Below, piece by piece: positions 1 through 4,622 of a DNA stretch of 5,153 bases. The DNA comes from Erythrobacter sp. (GTDB lineage Bacteria > Pseudomonadota > Alphaproteobacteria > Sphingomonadales > Sphingomonadaceae): NCBI GenBank assembly GCA_002695185.1, contig NZOF01000206.1:5164-10316 (forward strand), given 5' to 3'. Under the pieces are notes generated by a model. The model made no database searches and was not told the origin of the DNA. It saw only the letters and a list, made by a program, of their open reading frames with translations. The position numbers were made by a program, and so were the translations under genes. Position 1 is the stretch's first letter. Each line of letters begins with the position of its first letter.

Positions 1-90
1 AAGCCGCTCAAGGAAGGCGTCAACAAGGCAGAAGCCGAAGAAATCAAGGGCAAGATCGAAGCAGCCGGCGGTACCGTCGAACTCAAGTAA
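1..90 (+). CDS. rplL: 50S ribosomal protein L7/L12, C-terminal end (partial)
   Basis: Thirty in-frame codons ending in TAA give KPLKEGVNKAEAEEIKG... and finish in GGTVELK, the typical end of the L7/L12 C-terminal domain. The 5' part of the gene lies outside the window. L7/L12 is the multimeric stalk protein of the large ribosomal subunit; its C-terminal domain recruits translation GTPases (EF-Tu, EF-G). The visible piece covers the last helix and strand of that domain and is intact. In most bacteria rplJ-rplL is followed directly by rpoB-rpoC; here a strong terminator follows and no rpoB start appears, so rplL seems to end its transcription unit. Identification rests on the characteristic short tail only, but this tail is highly conserved. 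Confidence 0.93.
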   Translation, partial: KPLKEGVNKAEAEEIKGKIEAAGGTVELK

Positions 91-95
91 GCCCC

Positions 96-112
96 TTCCT
101 GCCTGGCAGGAA
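96..112 (+). repeat. Perfect 8-bp inverted repeat just after rplL
   Basis: TTCCTGCC, a single T, then GGCAGGAA form a perfect dyad starting 5 nt after the rplL stop codon. As RNA it can fold into a 6-bp stem (TTCCTG/CAGGAA) with a 5-nt loop. No T-run follows, so it is not itself an intrinsic terminator. It may protect the mRNA 3' end or be a processing site; this is inference. Confidence 0.6.
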
Positions 113-151
113 TTGCTTACGCTTCGATTTCTTTTCCGAGAAATCATACGG

Positions 152-181
152 AGGGCGGTGCTGAAAAGCGCCGCCCTTTTT
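152..181 (+). terminator. Rho-independent terminator of the rplL transcript
   Basis: AGGGCGGTGCT (152-162), a GAAA tetraloop (163-166) and AGCGCCGCCCT (167-177) form an 11-bp GC-rich stem with one G-U wobble, followed by five T (177-181). This is a canonical intrinsic terminator 61 nt downstream of the rplL stop. It should separate ribosomal-protein transcription from the following orphan gene. Confidence 0.93.
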
Positions 182-231
182 CGTTATACGTTTACCGCCA
201 TTAGTATTTCGTCCATAGGCTTTTCACTACC

Positions 232-266
232 GTATCTAGAGATCTCCTAAAAAAGGATCCAGATAC
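232..266 (+). repeat. Imperfect hairpin in the leader of the small membrane gene
   Basis: GTATCT (232-237) and AGATAC (261-266) are perfect complements and enclose a second short pair, TCCT and AGGA around an A-rich loop, with an unequal internal loop between. It sits about 35 nt before the start codon at 301 in the AT-richer segment 182-300. That segment otherwise shows no gene and no convincing -35/-10 pair. The hairpin could be an mRNA leader structure or a protein-binding dyad; it may also be chance in AT-rich DNA. Confidence 0.35.
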
Positions 267-289
267 AAGTCGTAGGGCCGCACTATGGA

Positions 290-296
290 AAGGTGG
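290..296 (+). promoter_or_regulatory. Ribosome binding site for the ORF at 301
   Basis: AAGGTGG differs by one base from the AAGGAGG ideal and lies 4 nt before ATG 301. It is one of the better Shine-Dalgarno matches in the window and is the main argument that the downstream ORF is translated. Confidence 0.6.
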
Positions 297-300
297 TAAA

Positions 301-648
301 ATGAACGTGTTCGTCTTGGCCACCGGGTATTTGGCCATGACCTTTATTTGTTCGGCGCTTATCGTGCGGACACTTCCGCGAAGCATTACCTCGCAAAAGA
401 TCGACCGACACGTTTGGACATTTCCTGCATTTCCCCTGTTGGTATTGATCGACCTTGTGGCGATATTATACGAACTTGCGACTATTGCCGTGCATTGGCC
501 GGTATATCTGTTCGACACGCTGACCGGCAGGCGCCGGCGCCGTATACGGCGCAAAAGATATTACTACCTCTATGGTCACGGCAGAAACCCAAGCGGATCG
601 CGCTCTGACAAACGGAGCGCTTCCAATCCGACGCACCCGGACGCTTAG
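301..648 (+). CDS. Hypothetical small membrane protein with Arg-rich tail
   Basis: I do not recognise a family for this 115-residue protein. Residues about 3-22 and 42-68 are hydrophobic enough to be two membrane segments. A polar, positively charged linker (about 23-38) lies between them. The second segment carries D51 and E58 and ends near aromatic residues (W66, Y69, F71). A strongly basic patch follows: R77-R81, R83-R84, K85, R86, then three Tyr. The remaining tail is polar and probably disordered. By the positive-inside rule both the linker and the tail would favour the cytoplasm, which is awkward for a two-helix hairpin, so topology is uncertain. The start is supported by AAGGTGG 4 nt upstream. 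GC content is only about half (30 and 27 of 60 in two sampled lines) against roughly 60-80% in similar lines of the MATE gene, which suggests foreign or fast-evolving DNA. Its stop overlaps that of the opposing PagL-like gene by 4 bp. An open frame on the other strand (201-554) is a less likely alternative. Confidence 0.6.
   Translation: MNVFVLATGYLAMTFICSALIVRTLPRSITSQKIDRHVWTFPAFPLLVLIDLVAILYELATIAVHWPVYLFDTLTGRRRRRIRRKRYYYLYGHGRNPSGSRSDKRSASNPTHPDA
530..552. repeat. Two overlapping perfect palindromes
   Basis: GGCGCCGGCGCC (530-541) is a perfect 12-bp palindrome and GCGCCGTATACGGCGC (537-552) a perfect 16-bp palindrome; they share 5 bases. The second can form a 6-bp GC hairpin with a TATA loop in RNA. 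They lie inside the orphan membrane gene and encode part of its Arg-rich patch, so codon constraint (CGC/CGG runs) may explain some of the symmetry. No T-run follows. Confidence 0.6.
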
Positions 649-1178
649 AGTTTCAAATTCACCCGCGCGCCCATCATGTCGATGCCGGGGTTCTGCTCGC
701 TGTTGAACAGCCGCGCATTGCTGATGTGGACCCAGCTCGCCTCTACCGAAAAGCGGTCCGAGACTTCATAGCCCAGTGCGATCTCCGGTTCGAACAGGAT
801 CCGGCTGCCAAGATCGGTCCGTATGCCGGTGGCAGGATCGACTCGCCGGTCCGGTGCGTCGTGCAGCACCAAGCCTACGCCGGGGCGCAGGTAGAGCTTG
901 CCCAGTTCCGCTTTCCAGCTGACCCCCGCGCCGACGAAGCTCGTATCGCCCGATAGATTGGCCGAACCGAACACATAGGGCTGCATACCGCCCAATGCGC
1001 CGATTTCGCCGAACCGCACACCCGCCTGAAGATCGGTTCCACCCTCGTTCGTATCGAAGGTGAACGGCGTATCCACACCATGGGCATAGACGCCTGCGTA
1101 GACTTCCTGAGCCATGGCGGAGGCAGGCAAGACGCCGGCCAGCAGAATTATGCCGGCGAGCGGACGGAGGAAGGGCAT
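645..1178 (-). CDS. PagL-like acyloxyacyl hydrolase / lipid A 3-O-deacylase family outer membrane protein
   Basis: This 177-residue protein starts with a clear signal peptide (about 1-23, hydrophobic core and A-M-A before QE). The mature part consists of alternating-residue amphipathic strands typical of an eight-stranded outer membrane beta-barrel, ending in VNLKL. The stretch near the C terminus, HISNARLF (151-158), matches the His-x-Ser-Asn signature of PagL enzymes, whose catalytic His and Ser are two residues apart; here these are H151, S153 and N154. PagL removes the 3-O acyl chain of lipid A in the outer membrane, altering barrier and immune properties. The third catalytic residue, Glu in Pseudomonas PagL, falls in a conserved N-x-G-x-acid context; here NPGID places Asp167 there, two residues further along. 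Activity is therefore plausible but unproven, and a purely structural relative is possible. The start ATG has only a weak GGA about 8-11 nt upstream. The PilZ-XRE gene lies 106 bp upstream on the same strand, so cotranscription is possible. Confidence 0.78.
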   Translation of the reverse strand: MPFLRPLAGIILLAGVLPASAMAQEVYAGVYAHGVDTPFTFDTNEGGTDLQAGVRFGEIGALGGMQPYVFGSANLSGDTSFVGAGVSWKAELGKLYLRPGVGLVLHDAPDRRVDPATGIRTDLGSRILFEPEIALGYEVSDRFSVEASWVHISNARLFNSEQNPGIDMMGARVNLKL

Positions 1179-1250
1179 GGCAATTTTCCGGCAAGGTCGT
1201 GGACGATGCAGCCGCGCATAAGCGGAACTAGCTTTCCTCTGCCTGAAGCA

Positions 1251-1264
1251 CGGGCGGCAGCCCG
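1251..1264 (-). repeat. Short GC hairpin between the two minus-strand genes
   Basis: CGGGC, GGCA, GCCCG form a perfect 5-bp stem with a 4-nt loop, 21 nt beyond the stop of the PilZ-XRE gene. No T-run follows on the minus strand, so it does not look like an efficient terminator. The gap 1179-1284 otherwise shows no clear promoter for the PagL-like gene. Confidence 0.25.
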
Positions 1265-1284
1265 GACGCCTCAGCCCTGTGGCG

Positions 1285-1974
1285 CTATTCGTTACCCCAG
1301 TTGATATGGATGTCGACGCTCACTTCGTCCACGCCGGCCGCTTCGGCAATCCGCTTGCGACTGGCCCGCACGATGTCTGCCAGCGAACCATGCTGGGTAT
1401 CGTCCTCTTCGAGGTTGGCAGCCGCCTCGCCTAGACGCGGAGCACCATAGACAAGCTCAAGCTCGCCGATGCCGAGTTCTTTCGCGAGGATGCCCATCGT
1501 TTCATGGCGCGGGCGGACCTGATCGCCTTCCCACTTCCACAGCGTCGGCTTGCTCACGCCCACTTTCTGGGCGAGTTCGACCATCGTGTAACCCGATGCG
1601 ATCCGCAGACGCTTGATCCGCGCGCCGAGCGTTTCATGATCGACGCCATAGGCATGGCGGAACGGACTGCTGAAGCGGGCCGCTTCACGCACACCCTCCA
1701 GCTCTTCCTCGGAAATCGGATTGTCGAAAGAACATCCGTAAAGGTCTTCGGTCGACCAGATGACGGTAGCACCGACTGCCCCGCTCTTCGGAAGAACGAC
1801 CTGAATGGGATCATCATGCGCGATGCAGGAACTGGTCTTCACCAGCATTCCGCCGGTCGAAATATTCATGATTTCGGCATCGAATGCCTTGCCAGCCTGT
1901 CCCACACCCGTCCTCAGCTGTAAAACCAGCCGCGGTTCGCGTGGATCGAATAGTCTTTTGGGCTGAGCCGTCAT
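1285..1974 (-). CDS. PilZ domain - XRE helix-turn-helix fusion regulator
   Basis: The 229-residue protein has two recognisable parts. Residues about 8-95 resemble a PilZ domain: an Arg-containing N-terminal stretch (R12, R15, R21), the NISTGG motif (37-42) fitting (D/N)xSxxG, then strands around GATVIW (68-73) and YGCSFD (79-84). Residues about 116-175 form a Cro/C1-type DNA-binding domain: LGARIKRLR leads in, TMVELAQKVG (130-139) and SKPTLWKWE (141-149) are the turn and recognition helices. An acidic linker (189-192) and a conserved-looking end (KRIAEAAGVDEVSVDIHI) follow. PilZ domains often bind cyclic di-GMP through RxxxR plus the NxSxxG motif; here the place of the first Arg, counted back from R15, is Pro11, so ligand binding is doubtful. 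The architecture suggests a cytoplasmic transcription factor with a sensing domain; the target is unknown. AGAGGA (rc of 1986-1991) lies 11 nt upstream of the ATG. The gene is divergent from the MATE gene across 183 bp. Confidence 0.85.
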   Translation of the reverse strand: MTAQPKRLFDPREPRLVLQLRTGVGQAGKAFDAEIMNISTGGMLVKTSSCIAHDDPIQVVLPKSGAVGATVIWSTEDLYGCSFDNPISEEELEGVREAARFSSPFRHAYGVDHETLGARIKRLRIASGYTMVELAQKVGVSKPTLWKWEGDQVRPRHETMGILAKELGIGELELVYGAPRLGEAAANLEEDDTQHGSLADIVRASRKRIAEAAGVDEVSVDIHINWGNE

Positions 1975-1985
1975 TAAGTTGGAGT

Positions 1986-1991
1986 TCCTCT
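1986..1991 (-). promoter_or_regulatory. Ribosome binding site of the PilZ-XRE gene
   Basis: On the minus strand AGAGGA precedes ATG 1974 by 11 nt, slightly longer than ideal. No competing start with a better site was seen. Confidence 0.5.
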
Positions 1992-1993
1992 GC

Positions 1994-2009
1994 TTGGCCC
2001 CCCTGCCAA
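1994..2009. repeat. Small inverted repeat in the regulator/MATE intergenic region
   Basis: TTGGC and GCCAA flank a C-rich 6-nt spacer close to the start of the PilZ-XRE gene. It would fall in that gene's leader and could be an autoregulatory site or chance. No convincing -35/-10 pair was found on either strand; weak options are TTGAAG (2024-2029) with TCTACG (2046-2051) on + and TTCCAA/TAAGGT on -. Confidence 0.25.
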
Positions 2010-2091
2010 ATACCTTACCTTTTTTGAAGGAAATTGGAACGGCTGTCTACGGGTAATCCCTAAGCGGGCTACAGAACGAAGGCCAGAAGCC

Positions 2092-2111
2092 ATTTGAGCT
2101 TTCGCGCAAAT
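2092..2111. repeat. Inverted repeat upstream of the MATE gene
   Basis: ATTTGAGC (2092-2099), TTTC, GCGCAAAT (2104-2111) match in 7 of 8 positions. The dyad is 46 bp before the MATE start codon, in a position suitable for an operator or an mRNA leader hairpin. TTGAGC inside it could also serve as a weak -35. Function is inferred from place and symmetry only. Confidence 0.35.
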
Positions 2112-2157
2112 CCTTCTAGGCGGCCCGGCGCTCCGCACTATCGGGGCTTCACAAGAC

Positions 2158-3561
2158 ATGACCGAAATCCACACCCCCGCGCCCCTGCCAAGCCGCAGCG
2201 ATGGCTGGCGAAACGAGCTTCGCGCCACATTCCGCCTCAGCTGGCCGCTGGCCGCTGCCAATCTGCTGCAGATGCTGACCTATGCGGTGGACGTGATCTT
2301 CATCGCGCGGCTGGGTGAAAGCCAGCTTGCCGCCTCGGCCCTGGCGATTGCGCTGTTCGGGCTCGTGATGTGGGCGCTGTCCGGCCTCACCGGCGCGGTA
2401 GCCCCCGTGGCGGCGGCAGAACTGGGCGAGCGAGCCCCGGCGCTGCGCCCCGTGCGGCGATCGGTCCGCATGGCGTTGTGGCTGGCGCTGGCTTCAGGCG
2501 TGGGCGGGATCGGCCTGTGCCTGCTGCTCGGCCCGCTGATGCGCGCCACCGGTCAGGAGGCTGAGATCACCGCCATGGCGCTCGAATACAACACCGTGCT
2601 GGTGCTTTCGCTGGTGCCGATGCTGTTCAACAATGTGCTGCGCAATTTCGTCTCCACGCTCGATCGCCCGATCCTGGCGACCGCGATTACCGCGGGCGGT
2701 ATCTTCGTGAATGCGCTGGCCAATTACACCTTCATCTTCGGCAATTTCGGCGCGCCAGAACTTGGCCTGCGCGGTGCTGCCGTGGCCACGATCATCACCA
2801 CGCTGGTGACGCTGTGCGCCTATATCGCCGTCATCCGGCTCGACCCGCGCCTCCACCGGTATCGCATCTTCGGCCGCTGGTGGTCGCCCGACTGGCCGCG
2901 CTTCTGGCATATCACGCGCATCGGTACGCCCATCGCGCTCACCATCACGGCAGAGGCCGGCATCTTCGGCGCGGCGGCCTTCCTGATGGGCAATATCGGG
3001 GCCAGCCAGCTGGCGGCGCATACGGTGGCGCTGCAGATCGCCGCGCTGGCATTCCAAGTGCCCTTCGGTGTGGGTCAGGCGGCGACCATCCGCGTCGGCT
3101 TCTTCTACGGATCGCGCAACAGCGACGGGATGAAGCGCGCAGGCTGGACCGCCATTGCCGTGGGCACCGGCTTCATGGCGCTGACCGCCATCGCGATGAT
3201 CGCCATCCCCAAGCCGCTGCTCGCGATCTATATCGATCCCTGGGATTCCAAGAACGCGGTACTGGTGGGCTTCGCGCTCAAATACATCGTCATCGCCGCT
3301 GCCTTCCAGCTGGTTGACGGGATGCAGGCCGTCGCCGCCGGGGCCTTGCGCGGACTGCAGGATACGCGCGTGCCGATGTGGATGGCGGCCTTCGCCTATT
3401 GGGTGCCGGGCATCGGCATGTCGCTCTGGCTCGGCTTCTACACCAGCCTCGAAGGCATTGGTGTGTGGATCGGGCTGGGGACCGGCCTGTCCGTCGCCGC
3501 CCTCCTCCTCACATGGCGGTGGGCATGGCGGGACAGGCTGGGCCTCACCACGCGGGCCTGA
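2158..3561 (+). CDS. MATE family (NorM-like) multidrug efflux transporter
   Basis: The 467-residue product has the usual MATE length and about twelve hydrophobic segments spread over residues 25-455, split into two similar halves. Family marks are visible: GPLMRATGQ (125-133), YAVDVIFIARLG (42-53) in the first helix, an acidic residue E266 in the helix opening the second half (ITAEAGIF), VDGMQ with D387, and ALRGLQDTRVP (396-406), which matches the RGxxDTxxP signature. D45, E266 and D387 sit where NorM proteins carry the acidic residues that couple cation entry. MATE pumps sit in the inner membrane and export cationic drugs or metabolites in exchange for Na+ or H+; the substrate cannot be read here. 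The ATG at 2158 has only a weak Shine-Dalgarno (GGGG 14 nt upstream), but the charged N terminus followed by the first helix fits. The gene stands alone on its strand, converging on the MscS gene 4 nt after its stop. Confidence 0.93.
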   Translation: MTEIHTPAPLPSRSDGWRNELRATFRLSWPLAAANLLQMLTYAVDVIFIARLGESQLAASALAIALFGLVMWALSGLTGAVAPVAAAELGERAPALRPVRRSVRMALWLALASGVGGIGLCLLLGPLMRATGQEAEITAMALEYNTVLVLSLVPMLFNNVLRNFVSTLDRPILATAITAGGIFVNALANYTFIFGNFGAPELGLRGAAVATIITTLVTLCAYIAVIRLDPRLHRYRIFGRWWSPDWPRFWHITRIGTPIALTITAEAGIFGAAAFLMGNIGASQLAAHTVALQIAALAFQVPFGVGQAATIRVGFFYGSRNSDGMKRAGWTAIAVGTGFMALTAIAMIAIPKPLLAIYIDPWDSKNAVLVGFALKYIVIAAAFQLVDGMQAVAAGALRGLQDTRVPMWMAAFAYWVPGIGMSLWLGFYTSLEGIGVWIGLGTGLSVAALLLTWRWAWRDRLGLTTRA

Positions 3562-3575
3562 TTCCTCAGGCCGCG
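3551..3575. terminator. Hairpin shared by two convergent stop codons
   Basis: GGCCTG (3555-3560), loop ATTCCT, CAGGCC (3567-3572) is a perfect 6-bp stem, extended by CGC/GCG with one bulged G to nine pairs. It includes the TGA of the MATE gene (3559-3561) and the TGA of the MscS gene (3566-3568, minus strand). The symmetry allows it to act on both transcripts. There is no T-run on either side, so it is a weak or bidirectional pause/termination or mRNA-end element at best. Confidence 0.45.
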
Positions 3576-4399
3576 CGCTGGGTAACTTCGCGCTGCGGGA
3601 AGGGGATCGAGATACCGACATCGTCGAAGCGTGCCTTGACCTTTTCGGTCAGGTCCCAGCCCAGCCCGAGATAGTCGCCCGTGGCGCACCATACGCGCAG
3701 CCCGATGCCCACCGAACTGTCGTCCAGCGAGGCGACGAAGGCGACCGGCTCCGGATCGGCCAGCACGCGCTCGTCAGCCGTGGCCATGGTCAGCAATTCC
3801 TTGCGGGCCTGCTCCATGCTGTCGTTATAGCCGATGCCCACCACCAGCTCGAACCGGCGGATCGGGTGGCGATGGAAATTGACGATGGCCTGGTTCCACA
3901 GCTCCGAATTGGGCACCATCACGAACAATCCGTCGAACTGCTTTAGTTCGGTGGTGAACAGGCCGATCTGCTGGACCGTGCCGGTAACCGATCCGGCCGA
4001 AATCGCCTCGCCCACCTTGAAGGGGCGCTGGACCAGGATCATCACGCCTGCCGCCACATTGCTGAGCGTGCCCTGCAGCGCCAGCCCCACGGCCAGCGCC
4101 ATACCGCCCAGTGCAGCAAGGATGCTGGTGGTCTCCACCCCGAACTGGGTCAGCACGGTCACGATGACCAGAGCCCACAGCGCATATTTGACGAGGTTGG
4201 AGAGGAAGGTCGCCACCGTGGGATCGAAGCGCGGCGATCTGGTCAGCGCGCGCTCGACCAGGCGCGACAGCACTTTCGCCACGATCAGCCCGATGATCAG
4301 CACCGCGAAGGCCCCGGCAATCTCCATCATGTGCAGGCGCAGCCACACCAGCACCTGTTCGGGAATGGTCAGGGCCGAAACGGCCTTGTCGGTTTGCAT
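3566..4399 (-). CDS. MscS family small-conductance mechanosensitive channel
   Basis: From the chosen ATG the product has 277 residues, close to the 286 of E. coli MscS. Three membrane segments are visible: about 26-45, 71-90 and the Gly/Ala-rich pore helix 94-123. The pore helix (AALGGMALAVG, then LQGTLSNVAAG) and the following QRPFKVGE are the family signature. The soluble beta domain carries MVPNSELWNQAI (161-172), like the VPN motif of the family, and the protein ends with GISIPFPQREV, as expected of the C-terminal cage. MscS channels form heptamers in the inner membrane and open under tension to release solutes on hypo-osmotic shock. The frame stays open to a TTG at 4456, but ATG 4399 has CAGGAG 8 nt upstream, and the extra 19 residues are polar and unlike the family. 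The gene is divergent from groES and convergent with the MATE gene. Confidence 0.93.
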   Translation of the reverse strand: MQTDKAVSALTIPEQVLVWLRLHMMEIAGAFAVLIIGLIVAKVLSRLVERALTRSPRFDPTVATFLSNLVKYALWALVIVTVLTQFGVETTSILAALGGMALAVGLALQGTLSNVAAGVMILVQRPFKVGEAISAGSVTGTVQQIGLFTTELKQFDGLFVMVPNSELWNQAIVNFHRHPIRRFELVVGIGYNDSMEQARKELLTMATADERVLADPEPVAFVASLDDSSVGIGLRVWCATGDYLGLGWDLTEKVKARFDDVGISIPFPQREVTQRAA

Positions 4400-4407
4400 A
4401 TGATGAA

Positions 4408-4413
4408 CTCCTG
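4408..4413 (-). promoter_or_regulatory. Ribosome binding site fixing the mscS-like start
   Basis: CAGGAG on the minus strand lies 8 nt upstream of ATG 4399. It decides the start in favour of this ATG over the in-frame TTG at 4456, which lacks a comparable site. Confidence 0.75.
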
Positions 4414-4502
4414 AAATTCTTCGCCAATGGCGGATTTGCGCGGCGCGATAGGCCAATTGCCTCGCTCTGGCCAGCCCGCGGCACGCCCTGCCCGTTCGCT
4501 TG

Positions 4503-4511
4503 AAAATTTTT
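4503..4511 (+). promoter_or_regulatory. A/T tract, possible UP element of groESL
   Basis: AAAATTTTT stands out in GC-rich DNA and lies 12-20 bp upstream of the putative -35 at 4524, where an RNA polymerase alpha-subunit contact would be. It follows directly on CTTGA at 4499, so CTTGAAA (4499-4505) resembles a heat-shock sigma -35, but no suitable C-rich -10 follows it at 13-17 bp. Confidence 0.3.
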
Positions 4512-4523
4512 CGCGCGAGGGCG

Positions 4524-4551
4524 TTGACTCAATGCACACCCGATACCAAAT
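4524..4551 (+). promoter_or_regulatory. Probable groESL promoter
   Basis: TTGACT (4524-4529) is a near-consensus -35; CCAAAT (4546-4551) follows after 16 bp as a poor -10 for the housekeeping sigma factor, but with a CC start as in heat-shock (RpoH) -10 elements. Transcription would begin near 4557-4559, immediately before or at the CIRCE operator, which fits HrcA repression. Which sigma factor reads it cannot be decided by eye. Confidence 0.55.
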
Positions 4552-4559
4552 GCCCCGTG

Positions 4560-4586
4560 CTGGCACTCTCGACCAGTGAGTGCCAA
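4560..4586. promoter_or_regulatory. CIRCE operator (HrcA binding site) of groESL
   Basis: CTGGCACTC, nine bases, GAGTGCCAA matches the CIRCE layout TTAGCACTC-N9-GAGTGCTAA, with perfect 8-bp arms (TGGCACTC/GAGTGCCA) and exact 9-nt spacing. Relative to the consensus the A at the third position is G with the compensating C in the other arm, so the symmetry is preserved. It lies just after the promoter and 36 bp before groES. HrcA bound here represses groESL; GroEL in turn supports HrcA folding, giving feedback control. hrcA itself is not in the window. Confidence 0.93.
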
Positions 4587-4608
4587 CCATCATTTTCACT
4601 CTCGAATA

Positions 4609-4614
4609 GAAAGG
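4609..4614 (+). promoter_or_regulatory. Ribosome binding site of groES
   Basis: GAAAGG lies 8 nt before ATG 4623 and supports this start. The frame is open upstream to ATG 4500, but that extension would run across the promoter and CIRCE and has no place in the conserved GroES fold. Confidence 0.7.
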
Positions 4615-4622
4615 TCATCATT

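Noticed and set aside
201..554. A 117-codon minus-strand frame opposite the small membrane gene
   Set aside because: It lacks a recognisable family, and the plus-strand frame has a good ribosome binding site and coherent membrane segments. It remains the main alternative if the plus-strand gene is not real.
766..1194. Alternative minus-strand frame over the PagL-like gene
   Set aside because: It is Arg/Gly/Ser-rich with no signal peptide or family; the overlapping frame has a signal peptide and the His-x-Ser-Asn motif.
1504..1923. Plus-strand frame opposite the PilZ-XRE gene
   Set aside because: No domain or ribosome binding site; the opposite strand encodes two recognisable domains.
2494..3621. 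A 375-codon open frame on the minus strand opposite the MATE gene
   Set aside because: It is rich in Arg, Gly, Asp, Glu, His and Gln with no recognisable domain, which is typical of the shadow of a GC-rich membrane-protein gene; the plus-strand frame is a clear MATE transporter.
4400..4456. N-terminal extension of the MscS gene to a TTG start
   Set aside because: The extra 19 residues are polar and unlike the family, while ATG 4399 has CAGGAG at ideal spacing.
3825..4586. A 253-codon minus-strand frame overlapping the MscS gene and CIRCE
   Set aside because: It is a frame-shifted shadow of the MscS gene, rich in Gly, Arg, Ala and His, without a domain.
4500..4622. N-terminal extension of groES to ATG 4500
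   Set aside because: It would translate through the promoter and CIRCE; the conserved GroES sequence begins at MAFRPLHDR with its own ribosome binding site.
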